Assembly: GCF_000828575.1 (NCBI RefSeq)
Contig: NZ_AP011952.1
Span: forward strand, 1,331,001 to 1,395,000
Origin: Methanothermobacter sp. CaT2
GTDB taxonomy: Archaea; Methanobacteriota; Methanobacteria; Methanobacteriales; Methanothermobacteraceae
Reading direction: 5' to 3'
Length of the DNA stretch: 64,000 nt
Below, piece after piece: positions 8,198-16,017 of the stretch. Both the position numbers and the translations under genes were made by a program. Below the pieces are notes generated by a model. The model made no database searches and was not told the DNA's origin. It saw only the letters and a list, made by a program, of their open reading frames with translations. The stretch's first letter is position 1, and the number at the start of each line of letters is the position of its first letter.

Positions 8198-9796
8198 TCA
8201 CCCCCTTAACCTGCACCTTATTGTTGAGAACAGCGGTCCCCTCAGGTCGATCTCCCGGTTTTTACCGGTTATGTACCTCATGGCGGTGTCCTCAAGGGTG
8301 AGGTTCAGGTCAGAGAGGGATCTTGCTATTGTGCTCCTCACCTCAACCTCCTCGGCGCCACTTACAACCATCTCCTCTATGCGGTAGGCTGCCTCGGCTG
8401 CAAGGGCCTCCATGTATGTTATACCGGTGTTCAGGCCCTCCTTTCTGGCCCTGGTAATGAGTTCGCTGTCGAGCTCGGTTCCAGGTGGCACACCCAGGAT
8501 GTTCCCATCATGTATGTAAACGGTGTTCCATACTGCGGGTCCCAGCAGCCGCGTGTTCTCCTCCACCTCAAGGGCACTCACCTCTATCCTCCGCCCAAGG
8601 AATTCCCCACTGTAGACCTCGAAGCTGCAGGGGGACGGGGCGTCTGCATGGGCCCTCCAGGTTTTGACTATCCTATCCATGAGCATACGGCCATCTGAGG
8701 TTACAGGGTGGAGGTTTATCCTGAGCATCTCGGCGATGTCCCTGTCAGACAGTCGCCATTCACCGTATATCTGGGGGTAGACCATTTCACGCACGTCGCT
8801 TGCCTGGTTGAGGATCATGGCAACCCTTTCAACCCCCACCCCGAGGTTCATGACCTCCTGGTCTATCCCGTACATGGAGAGGGCTATCGGTGAATAGAGG
8901 CCGAATGTTGCCACCTCAACCCACTCCTTAAGGAGGGGGTGGTAGGCGTAGACCTCTGTCTGGGTGCCGGGTATGTAGTACTTGGACTTCTTCTCATCCG
9001 GGCGGAACCTGAACCTTGAAAATCCCAGGTGCTCGAGGAGCCCCTCTGCAACGGCCTTCCCCACATCAAGGGGGACCTCATGGTCCACCACCACACAGGA
9101 GGCGGAGTGATAGGTCATCAGATGACTGGAGTCCTCCTTCTGCTCCCTCCGGAAGCAGCGGTCGATGGAGAAAAGCTTTAGTGGCATCCTGTACCTGTCG
9201 TGGATGTTCTGGAGTGATATGAACCATCCTGATGTCATGTGGGACCTGAGGGTGGTTCTCCCTGAAACGGGTTTGAGGTCCCTTATCTCAGGGAAGACCC
9301 TTTCAAGGACCCTCAGACCATCGTGGCTCTCAACTTCAAGGGCATTGGATACCTCGAGGACGAGGTCGTCCCCTGAAAGATCCCCCTTCTTGTATGACCT
9401 GAAGACCTCCTTCAGGTTTTCTAGCTTCTCATCAGACACATCTATGCCCATATCCTCTATCATCTGGATCCTACCGGCCCCGAGTCCGATATCGGGTCTT
9501 GGGAGACCCCCGAGGTAGAAGCACCTGTCCAGGACTGCAGGGGCCTCGGGCCCGAACTGGCGGTATATGTGCTCCTCATCTATGAGGAGAGGGTTCACCA
9601 TTTCACTGAATCCGAGGCGCAGGTAGGCCTCCCTTATCATCCAGATGGTATCATAGAGTACGTGCGATTTTCCGGTTTCGAATCGGAGGCGTGGATACTG
9701 CATGTCATGGTGGGGTTTCCTTAGACTCTTCCCACTTTCAAGCCATGCCCTTTCAAAGTCCCTCCTTGAAAGCTTCACTATATCCTTTCTTTTCAA
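8198..9796 (-). CDS. sepS: O-phosphoserine--tRNA(Cys) ligase (SepRS)
   Basis: A 532-residue class II aminoacyl-tRNA synthetase. It charges tRNA(Cys) with O-phosphoserine, which SepCysS then converts to Cys-tRNA in methanogens lacking CysRS. Visible: N-terminal W-L-E-S-G-K, M-T-S-G-W-F-I-S-L near 190 (active-site T-x-S region), class II motif 2 around F-R-R-E-Q-K-E-D-S-S-H-L, and motif 3 G-V-G-V-E-R-V-A-M-I. The start is probably TTG 9796, after GGGGGTT; GTG 9778 is an alternative. ribK follows closely. SepCysS is not in the window. A 7-bp-arm inverted repeat (9826-9847) lies about 30 bases upstream. Confidence 0.95.
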   Translation of the reverse strand: MKRKDIVKLSRRDFERAWLESGKSLRKPHHDMQYPRLRFETGKSHVLYDTIWMIREAYLRLGFSEMVNPLLIDEEHIYRQFGPEAPAVLDRCFYLGGLPRPDIGLGAGRIQMIEDMGIDVSDEKLENLKEVFRSYKKGDLSGDDLVLEVSNALEVESHDGLRVLERVFPEIRDLKPVSGRTTLRSHMTSGWFISLQNIHDRYRMPLKLFSIDRCFRREQKEDSSHLMTYHSASCVVVDHEVPLDVGKAVAEGLLEHLGFSRFRFRPDEKKSKYYIPGTQTEVYAYHPLLKEWVEVATFGLYSPIALSMYGIDQEVMNLGVGVERVAMILNQASDVREMVYPQIYGEWRLSDRDIAEMLRINLHPVTSDGRMLMDRIVKTWRAHADAPSPCSFEVYSGEFLGRRIEVSALEVEENTRLLGPAVWNTVYIHDGNILGVPPGTELDSELITRARKEGLNTGITYMEALAAEAAYRIEEMVVSGAEEVEVRSTIARSLSDLNLTLEDTAMRYITGKNREIDLRGPLFSTIRCRLRG

Positions 9797-9825
9797 ACAG
9801 AACCCCCAGTGATCATTATCAAATA

Positions 9826-9982
9826 AATCAGGCGACTGATCCTGATTGAAGGCTTAAATCCATACATCACCCTCAGATTAGAACGTCCGTAGAGGACCGG
9901 GTGATGGTTCATCACCTGAGATTGACTTTATTCTCGGTTATGGTTCATCACCTTAACTATTGACTGCCAAACCTTATAATAA
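9826..9982. promoter_or_regulatory. sepS-tfrA intergenic region with palindromes and tfrA TATA box
   Basis: Three inverted repeats lie between the divergent genes: AATCAGG-8-CCTGATT at 9826-9847, GGTGATG-GTT-CATCACC at 9900-9916, and GGTTATG-GTT-CATCACC at 9936-9952 (one arm mismatch). The last two are centred 36 bp apart and each is followed by ATTGACT. TTATAATA at about 9975-9982 is a good archaeal TATA box; a transcript start about 25 bases on would be at or near the tfrA ATG, suggesting a leaderless mRNA. A dimeric regulator of tfrA is the simplest reading. Confidence 0.5.
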
Positions 9983-10003
9983 TGAATGCTAAAAATATTG
10001 TCC

Positions 10004-11662
10004 ATGGAAAGTCAAGTCTATGAATGTGATGTTCTGATAATAGGCTCAGGTGGAGCTGGCTGCAGGGCAGCCATAGAAGTTTCTGAACACAATCTCACGC
10101 CATTAATAGTTTCAAAGGGATTATCATTTAAATCAGGATGCACTGGAATGGCTGAAGGAGGATACAACGCTGCATTTGCATGTGTTGACCCCGAGGACAG
10201 TCCGGATGTGCACTTCGAGGACACCATGAGGGGTGGAGGATTCCTCAATGACCCCCAGCTTGTCCGCATACTTGTGGATGAGGCACCCGACAGGTTGAGG
10301 GACCTTGAAACATATGGAGCCCTCTTTGACAGACAGGAATCCGGGCTGCTTGACCAGAGGCCCTTTGGGGGGCAGACCTACAGGAGGACATGCTACCAGG
10401 GGGACCGCACCGGCCATGAGATGATAACAGCCCTCAAGGAGGAGGTCATACGACGGGATATAGAGACAGTTGAGGAGATCATGATAACATCCCTCCTTGT
10501 GGAGGAGGACCGTGTACTGGGAGCCATGGGTGTATCCATAAGGGACTCAACCACTGTGGCCTTCAGGGCGTCTTCAACCATCCTGGCAGCCGGCGGGGCC
10601 GGCCACATCTACCCCGTTACATCCAACACCATCCAGAAGGGCGGGGATGGATTTTCAGTGGCATGGAAGGCAGGGGCTGACCTAATAGACATGGAACAGG
10701 TCCAGTTCCACCCCACGGGCATGGTCTACCCCGAGTCAAGGAGAGGGGTCCTTGTGACAGAGGCCGTGAGGGGTGAGGGCGGAATACTCCTCAACAGTGA
10801 GGGGGAGAGGTTCATGAAGAGATACGACCCCCGAGGTGAACTGGCGACAAGGGATGTTGTTGCAAGGGCAATCTACACCGAGATCATGGAGGGGAGGGGC
10901 ACCGGGAATGGTGGAGTCTACCTTGATGTCAGCCACCTGCCCGATGAGGTCATAGAGGAGAAGCTTGAGACCATGCTCCTCCAGTTCCAGGATGTTGGTA
11001 TTGATATAAGGTCCGAGCCAATGGAAGTGGCACCCACAGCACACCACTTCATGGGAGGCGTCAGGATAGATGAGTGGGGCAGGACAAACCTCAGGAACCT
11101 CTTTGCAGCCGGTGAGGTTACCGGTGGTGTCCATGGAGCCAACAGACTGGGCGGCAATGCACTGGCGGATACCCAGGTATTTGGAAGGAGGGCCGGGATA
11201 GCAGCTGCAAGGAACGCCATCAAATCAGCCCCGGCGTCTATCAGGTCTGCTGTTGAGGAGGAGGAATACCGTATAAAGTCAATGGTGGCCGAAGGATCAC
11301 ACAGCCCATCCGAGATAAGGGACAGGCTCCATGAGGCCATGTGGAACGGTGTTGCCATAGTAAGGAGCCGTGAATCCCTTGAATCAGCCAGAGCAGTTAT
11401 CCAGGACCTCACGACGATGATGGGAGATCTGAATGTCCCTGAGACGTCTGGCTTTAACACCTACCTCATCGAGGCCCTCGAACTTGAAAATATGCTTGTA
11501 ACCTCATCAATGGTGGTGGAATCAGCCCTGATAAGGGAGGAGAGCAGGGGATCCCATTACAGGAAGGATTTCCCTGAAACCAGACCTGAATGGCTTAAGA
11601 GCATAGTCCTCAACAGGACCAGAAGACCCGGCTTCATAGAGAGGGGCCTTAAATCAGCCTAG
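10004..11662 (+). CDS. tfrA: thiol:fumarate reductase (CoM/CoB) flavoprotein subunit
   Basis: A 552-residue FAD protein of the succinate dehydrogenase/fumarate reductase family. Dinucleotide motif I-I-G-S-G-G-A-G at residues 12-19; S-G-C-T-G-M-A-E-G-G-Y-N; active-site regions Q-F-H-P-T-G-M, T-E-A-V-R-G-E-G-G and A-H-H-F-M-G-G-V; FAD-proximal G-A-N-R-L-G-G-N-A-L. In Methanothermobacter TfrAB reduces fumarate to succinate with coenzymes M and B as donors, supplying the reductive branch to 2-oxoglutarate and forming CoM-S-S-CoB. The FeS/CCG subunit gene tfrB is not in this window. The ATG at 10004 fits a leaderless transcript from the TATA box at 9975; ATG 9986 is unlikely. Confidence 0.92.
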   Translation: MESQVYECDVLIIGSGGAGCRAAIEVSEHNLTPLIVSKGLSFKSGCTGMAEGGYNAAFACVDPEDSPDVHFEDTMRGGGFLNDPQLVRILVDEAPDRLRDLETYGALFDRQESGLLDQRPFGGQTYRRTCYQGDRTGHEMITALKEEVIRRDIETVEEIMITSLLVEEDRVLGAMGVSIRDSTTVAFRASSTILAAGGAGHIYPVTSNTIQKGGDGFSVAWKAGADLIDMEQVQFHPTGMVYPESRRGVLVTEAVRGEGGILLNSEGERFMKRYDPRGELATRDVVARAIYTEIMEGRGTGNGGVYLDVSHLPDEVIEEKLETMLLQFQDVGIDIRSEPMEVAPTAHHFMGGVRIDEWGRTNLRNLFAAGEVTGGVHGANRLGGNALADTQVFGRRAGIAAARNAIKSAPASIRSAVEEEEYRIKSMVAEGSHSPSEIRDRLHEAMWNGVAIVRSRESLESARAVIQDLTTMMGDLNVPETSGFNTYLIEALELENMLVTSSMVVESALIREESRGSHYRKDFPETRPEWLKSIVLNRTRRPGFIERGLKSA

Positions 11663-11685
11663 GGCCACCTTAAACATAGGTCAGC

Positions 11686-12381
11686 TCATATGATCTGCTG
11701 CCGATGATCATCTGCAATTATCTTCAGCACGGTATCCCGGAGTTCAGGTTTTCTGTAATCAGGGAATACATGGCGGGCCCCTGCCGCCATCAGGGCCCGA
11801 TCACTGTACCTTCCTGCGGATATGCCGATGTTAACAGCCCCAACATGGTCACCAGCCCTCATGTCATGGGGAGTGTCTCCGAAAAGCACGGTACTCCCGG
11901 TTGCACCGATCCTGAGACCCCTTCTAACCGCAATCTCTGTTAGCTTATTCCTGTCAGGACTGTCACTACCAAACCCCCCGAAGGAAAAGTAACCTGCAAT
12001 ACCTGCCCTTTCGAGCTTCATGAATGCTATTTCCCTCAGGTTGCCTGTAACAAGGCCCATAGGTACATCCATGGATTTAAGGAAACTCAGGAAGTCCTCC
12101 ACGCCATCTATGAGTTCTATATTCTCTTCATTTATGTTATGTTTCACGTATTCTCTGAGTTCCCGGAGGAATCTGGGCAGCTGACCCTCTATCTCTTCAC
12201 CTTCAAGGCCCCTGAGGAGGAGGACCTCCTCTGCTATCACAGGGTCTGTCTTTCCGTGGTAGTCTATGAGCTCCACGCCGGCATCAACACCATAGACCTC
12301 CCTGAAGGCGTGCCTGAAGGCATTCTCATGGGCGGAAGACCGGTGTATCAGGGTCTTATCAACATCAAAGAGGGCCATCAT
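11686..12381 (-). CDS. HAD-family phosphatase (phosphoglycolate phosphatase-like)
   Basis: About 231 residues from ATG 12381. Motif I F-D-V-D-K-T-L-I at residues 4-11 (Lys replaces the usual Gly), a helical cap domain, motif II L-V-T-G-N, a Lys near R-N-K-L-T-E, and motif IV L-F-G-D-T-P-H-D. The start overlaps the stop of the upstream deaminase gene as ATGA and has GGAG seven bases before it, so the two are translationally coupled. Cytoplasmic. Substrate unknown; small phosphate esters are typical, and coupling with DadD hints at nucleoside or 5-deoxysugar phosphate metabolism. Confidence 0.75.
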   Translation of the reverse strand: MMALFDVDKTLIHRSSAHENAFRHAFREVYGVDAGVELIDYHGKTDPVIAEEVLLLRGLEGEEIEGQLPRFLRELREYVKHNINEENIELIDGVEDFLSFLKSMDVPMGLVTGNLREIAFMKLERAGIAGYFSFGGFGSDSPDRNKLTEIAVRRGLRIGATGSTVLFGDTPHDMRAGDHVGAVNIGISAGRYSDRALMAAGARHVFPDYRKPELRDTVLKIIADDHRQQII

Positions 12382-13661
12382 CCTGTTAGCTCCGCGGCAG
12401 CTGCTTCTGCGAGTTCCATCACATATTTCTCCTCCAGGACCTCCAGTTCTCCATCCATCAGGAGAATCCTCCCATCGCATATAACGGTGTCCACATCGGC
12501 CCCTGAGGCAGAATATACTGTGTGTGACGGAGGGTTTCTCCAGGGAGTCAGGTGGGGCCTCCTGGTGTTAAGTATGACGATGTCAGCGAGCTTACCAGGG
12601 GCTATAAGACCGGCGTCGATTCCAAGGGCCCTGGCACCGTTGAGTGTGGCCATACCGAACACATCCATGGCTGGAAGCGCTGTAGGGTCTTCAAGGTTCA
12701 CCTTCTGGAGCAGTGAGGCTGTTTTCATCTCCTGGAACATGTCAAGGTTGTTGTTTGATGCGGCGCCATCGGTTCCCAGTGAAACGTTAACACCCCTCTG
12801 GAGGAGCCGGGCGACCGGGGATACTCCCGATGCAAGTTTCATGTTACTTGAGGGGTTGTGTGAGACCTTCACATCTCTCTCTGCAAGTATATCAATCTCC
12901 CAGTCCTTCAGCCACACGCAGTGGGCAGCCACGGTCCGTGGGCCCAGCACACCAACCTCATCAAGGTACTCCACAGGGGTCATTCCATGGGACCTGGAGA
13001 CTTCACTGACCTCATTCTCTGTCTCTGAGACATGTATATGTATCATGAGATCATTTTTATCGGCCAGGGCAGCTGTCTCTTTAAGGAGTTCCTCTGAGCA
13101 CGTGTAGGGGCTGTGAGGGCCAAGCGCAACCCTTATGCGGTCATCTGCCATCCCATGACATTCCTTTATTATCCTGCGGCTCTCCCTCAGTTCGGCAGTC
13201 ATCTTTTCAGTGTCTCCCAGGTCTATCATACCGTGGCTTATGACGCACCTGAGGCCTGCCTCCTCCACGGCACGTGCAACGTGGTCCATGTAGAAGTACA
13301 TGTCGTTGAAGGAGGTTGTACCTGATCTTATCATCTCGATACATCCCAGCAGGGCTCCGGCGTAGCAGTAATCCCCGTTGAGCCGGGTCTCGGCAGGCCA
13401 TATGTGATCGTTCAGCCACCTGTCAAGGGGTAGGTCATCTGCAATCCCCCTGAAGAGTGTCATTGAGAGGTGAGTGTGTGTGTTCACAAGTCCAGGGATC
13501 AGGAGCTTGCCTGTTCCGTCAATAACGGTGTCAGCATCCCCCGGGCTGAGGGTGTTCGAGACATCAGCTATCCTGTTATCCTCAATGAGGACGGATCCCC
13601 GCCGGATTCCCCCCGCATCAAGGATCTCTGGACCGGTTATCAGTATGCTTTCATTATCCAT
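12378..13661 (-). CDS. dadD: 5'-deoxyadenosine deaminase (MtaD/DadD family amidohydrolase)
   Basis: A 427-residue metal-dependent amidohydrolase. Metal ligands: N-T-H-T-H-L near residue 62, H-I-H-V-S-E-T-E near 206-213, A-A-H-C-V near 240 and L-G-T-D-G-A-A-S-N near 300. In methanogens this family deaminates 5'-deoxyadenosine (a radical-SAM by-product), S-adenosylhomocysteine and methylthioadenosine to the inosine forms. ATG 13661 follows AGGTGG. It overlaps the downstream HAD gene by four bases. Its promoter region (13675-13737) contains three consecutive palindromes, one overlapping a TATA-like TTATAAGTT. Confidence 0.88.
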   Translation of the reverse strand: MDNESILITGPEILDAGGIRRGSVLIEDNRIADVSNTLSPGDADTVIDGTGKLLIPGLVNTHTHLSMTLFRGIADDLPLDRWLNDHIWPAETRLNGDYCYAGALLGCIEMIRSGTTSFNDMYFYMDHVARAVEEAGLRCVISHGMIDLGDTEKMTAELRESRRIIKECHGMADDRIRVALGPHSPYTCSEELLKETAALADKNDLMIHIHVSETENEVSEVSRSHGMTPVEYLDEVGVLGPRTVAAHCVWLKDWEIDILAERDVKVSHNPSSNMKLASGVSPVARLLQRGVNVSLGTDGAASNNNLDMFQEMKTASLLQKVNLEDPTALPAMDVFGMATLNGARALGIDAGLIAPGKLADIVILNTRRPHLTPWRNPPSHTVYSASGADVDTVICDGRILLMDGELEVLEEKYVMELAEAAAAELTG

Positions 13662-13674
13662 GGAACCACCTTAT

Positions 13675-13737
13675 AACTTATAAGTTCTAACTTATAATCC
13701 GGTCAGGGACCGGACTCCAAACCTATTATATAGGTTT
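13675..13737. promoter_or_regulatory. three perfect palindromes between dadD and hisG
   Basis: AACTTATAAGTT at 13675-13686 (12-bp palindrome, half of it repeated as AACTTATAA at 13689-13697), CCGGTC-AGG-GACCGG at 13699-13713, and AAACCTAT-TAT-ATAGGTTT at 13719-13737. For dadD, read leftward, the TTATAAGTT at 13697-13689 can be the TATA box, so the first palindrome covers the transcript start and the others lie just upstream. Likely operators; the regulator is unknown. Confidence 0.5.
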
Positions 13738-13851
13738 CCTGAAAGAGATATAAGTTAATCTCCAGTGAAGAATGATAGATCCTGCAGATGAATGAATAAA
13801 CCCTGCAGGAGCTTAATGTAAAATAAATTTAACCAGTCATCGAGGGATTGA

Positions 13852-14715
13852 ATGAAGATAAGAATAGCGGTTCCCTCCAAGGGAAGGATAAGCGAGCCTG
13901 CAATAAGGTTACTTGAAAATGCGGGTGTCGGCCTTAAGGATACTGTTAACAGGAAATTATTCTCAAAGACACAGCACCCCCAGATTGAGGTAATGTTCAG
14001 CAGAGCAGCGGACATACCTGAATTCGTTGCCGACGGTGCCGCTGACCTGGGGATCACCGGCTATGACCTCATAGTTGAAAGGGGAAGTGACGTTGAAATC
14101 CTGGAGGACCTCAAATACGGGAGGGCCAGCCTGGTTCTTGCAGCCCCTGAGGACTCCACCATCAGGGGCCCGGAGGACATACCTCAGGGTGCAGTTATAG
14201 CCACAGAGTTCCCGGGGATAACAGAGAACTATCTCAGGGAGCACGGTATAGATGCGGAGGTTGTTGAACTCACAGGATCAACAGAGATAGCGCCCTTCAT
14301 TGGAGTCGCTGACCTCATAACAGACCTCAGCAGCACAGGGACAACCCTCAGGATGAACCACCTCCGGGTAATCGACACCATCCTCGAAAGTTCGGTTAAG
14401 CTCATAGCAAACAGGGAAAGCTACGCCACCAAATCAGGGATAATAGAGGAACTCAGAACAGGGATACGCGGAGTCATAGATGCCGAGGGGAAGAGACTGG
14501 TGATGCTTAACATCGACCGCAAAAACCTTGACAGGGTCAGGGCCCTGATGCCCGGGATGACAGGCCCCACGGTCTCAGAGGTGCTCTCAGATAACGGGGT
14601 TGTGGCAGTACACGCAGTGGTGGATGAAAAGGAGGTCTTCAACCTCATAAACAGGCTCAAGGCGGTGGGGGCAAGGGATATACTTGTTGTGCCCATTGAG
14701 AGGATAATACCCTGA
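13852..14715 (+). CDS. hisG: ATP phosphoribosyltransferase (long form)
   Basis: A 287-residue enzyme for the first step of histidine synthesis, joining ATP and PRPP. Features: N-terminal R-I-A-V-P-S-K-G-R, D-L-G-I-T-G-Y-D near 67-74, the PRPP loop E-L-T-G-S-T-E-I-A-P near 142-151, and a C-terminal ACT-like regulatory domain (about 215-287) that marks the long, histidine-inhibited form needing no HisZ. A TATA-like AATAAATTTAA lies about 25-30 bases upstream of the ATG. hisH lies far away at 37.1 kb, so the his genes are scattered. Confidence 0.95.
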   Translation: MKIRIAVPSKGRISEPAIRLLENAGVGLKDTVNRKLFSKTQHPQIEVMFSRAADIPEFVADGAADLGITGYDLIVERGSDVEILEDLKYGRASLVLAAPEDSTIRGPEDIPQGAVIATEFPGITENYLREHGIDAEVVELTGSTEIAPFIGVADLITDLSSTGTTLRMNHLRVIDTILESSVKLIANRESYATKSGIIEELRTGIRGVIDAEGKRLVMLNIDRKNLDRVRALMPGMTGPTVSEVLSDNGVVAVHAVVDEKEVFNLINRLKAVGARDILVVPIERIIP

Positions 14716-14717
14716 GG

Positions 14718-15500
14718 GTGAGTGAATTGAAATTCCTGAGGTTCATGAAGGATGGAAGGCTCCTTCACGGGTTCACAGAGAACAGAAGAATATTGGAGAT
14801 CCGGAAGGAGGAATACCTCTCAGATAACCCTGAGGTCATTGCTGAACATTCACTGGATGATGTGAGGATACTACCACCGGTATCCCCATCCAAGGTAGTC
14901 TGTGTGGGCCTCAACTACAGGGACCATGCCGCTGAACTTGGAATGGACATCCCTGATGAACCGATCATCTTCCTTAAACCGCCGACAACCGTGATAGGTC
15001 ATGGGGACACAGTGATATATCCTGAGATGTCCTCAGAGGTTGACTATGAGGTTGAACTTGCAGCCGTCGTATCAGAGAGGGCCCGGAGGGTTGACTCCTC
15101 GGCGGCATCTGAGTTCATAGCAGGCTACACTGTCCTCAATGATGTAACTGCAAGGGACCTGCAGAGGAGGGACGGTCAGTGGACACGTGCAAAGAGTTTT
15201 GACACCTTCTGCCCGATAGGACCTGTAATAGAGACTGATGTAACTCCGGATAATCTTGATATATCCCTGAAACTCAATGGGGAGGTCAGACAGTCCTCAA
15301 ACACGTCCAACATGATATTCACGGTCCACGAGCTCCTTGAGTTCATATCCCATGTCATGACACTGGAGCCAGGGGACGTCATAGCAACTGGCACACCCCC
15401 TGGTGTGGGCCAGATGGTACCGGGGGACACCGTGAGGGCCACCGTTGAGGGTGTGGGGACCCTTGTGAACCGGGTTGAAAGGTCTGTGTGGATGGATTGA
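14718..15500 (+). CDS. fumarylacetoacetate hydrolase (FAH) family protein
   Basis: A 260-residue FAH-fold enzyme. Family motifs: C-V-G-L-N-Y-R-D-H-A near 68-77, F-L-K-P-P-T near 93-98, metal ligands in V-D-Y-E-V-E-L-A-A-V near 118-127, T-A-R-D-L-Q-R-R-D-G-Q-W-T-R-A-K-S-F-D near 148-166, and T-G-T-P-P-G-V-G. Members are hydrolases, decarboxylases or isomerases of 2-oxo-dicarboxylates; the substrate here is unknown. The start is GTG 14718 or TTG 14727; GGGTGA is better spaced to the TTG. It begins right after hisG, so cotranscription is likely. A T-rich terminator follows at 15527. Confidence 0.85.
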   Translation: MSELKFLRFMKDGRLLHGFTENRRILEIRKEEYLSDNPEVIAEHSLDDVRILPPVSPSKVVCVGLNYRDHAAELGMDIPDEPIIFLKPPTTVIGHGDTVIYPEMSSEVDYEVELAAVVSERARRVDSSAASEFIAGYTVLNDVTARDLQRRDGQWTRAKSFDTFCPIGPVIETDVTPDNLDISLKLNGEVRQSSNTSNMIFTVHELLEFISHVMTLEPGDVIATGTPPGVGQMVPGDTVRATVEGVGTLVNRVERSVWMD

Positions 15501-15526
15501 GGATTTTATCGACCATTGAGAAAGAT

Positions 15527-15545
15527 TCTTTTTTTCATAATTTTT
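15527..15545 (+). terminator. poly-T terminator after the FAH gene
   Basis: A run of T-rich sequence (TTCTTTTTTTC, then ATTTTT) lies 27 bases after the FAH stop, the usual archaeal intrinsic terminator type. The first copy of the 59-bp repeat follows directly, and this stretch looks like a diverged copy of the repeat's tail. Confidence 0.4.
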
Positions 15546-15971
15546 CAGAGAAAAGAGATGTGTCTTGATATTCCTTTGAGTAAGGTTTCTCATTCATATG
15601 TTTGCAGAGAAAAGAGATGTGTCTTGATATTCCTTTGAGTAAGGTTTCTCATTCATATGTTTGCAGAGAAAAGAGATGTGTCTTGATATTCCTTTGAGTA
15701 AGGTTTCTCATTCATATGTTTGCAGAGAAAAGAGATGTGTCTTGATATTCCTTTGAGTAAGGTTTCTCATTCATATGTTTGCAGAGAAAAGAGATGTGTC
15801 TTGATATTCCTTTGAGTAAGGTTTCTCATTCATATGTTTGCAGAGAAAAGAGATGTGTCTTGATATTCCTTTGAGTAAGGTTTCTCATTCATATGTTTGC
15901 AGAGAAAAGAGATGTGTCTTGATATTCCTTTGAGTAAGGTTTCTCATTCATATGTTTGCAGAGAAAAGAGA
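15546..15971. repeat. 59-bp perfect tandem repeat, seven full copies plus a 13-base partial copy
   Basis: Full copies begin at 15546, 15605, 15664, 15723, 15782, 15841 and 15900; a partial copy starts at 15959. All full copies are identical. Each starts CAGAGAAAAGAGATG and ends CATTCATATGTTTG, with GAGAAA and TTTCTC able to pair. There are no spacers, so it is not a CRISPR. Diverged copies seem to flank it (about 15493-15545 and 15972-16010). It fills the gap between two convergent genes (FAH and leuS). No credible protein-coding gene lies in 15501-16017. Confidence 0.97.
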
Positions 15972-16017
15972 AAAAATGGGTCTGGATTTATACTCTAGGA
16001 AAAGAGCTGTCTGAGGA

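Noticed and set aside
15546-15971. CRISPR array
   Set aside because: The repeats are directly adjacent with no unique spacers, and no cas genes are present in the window.
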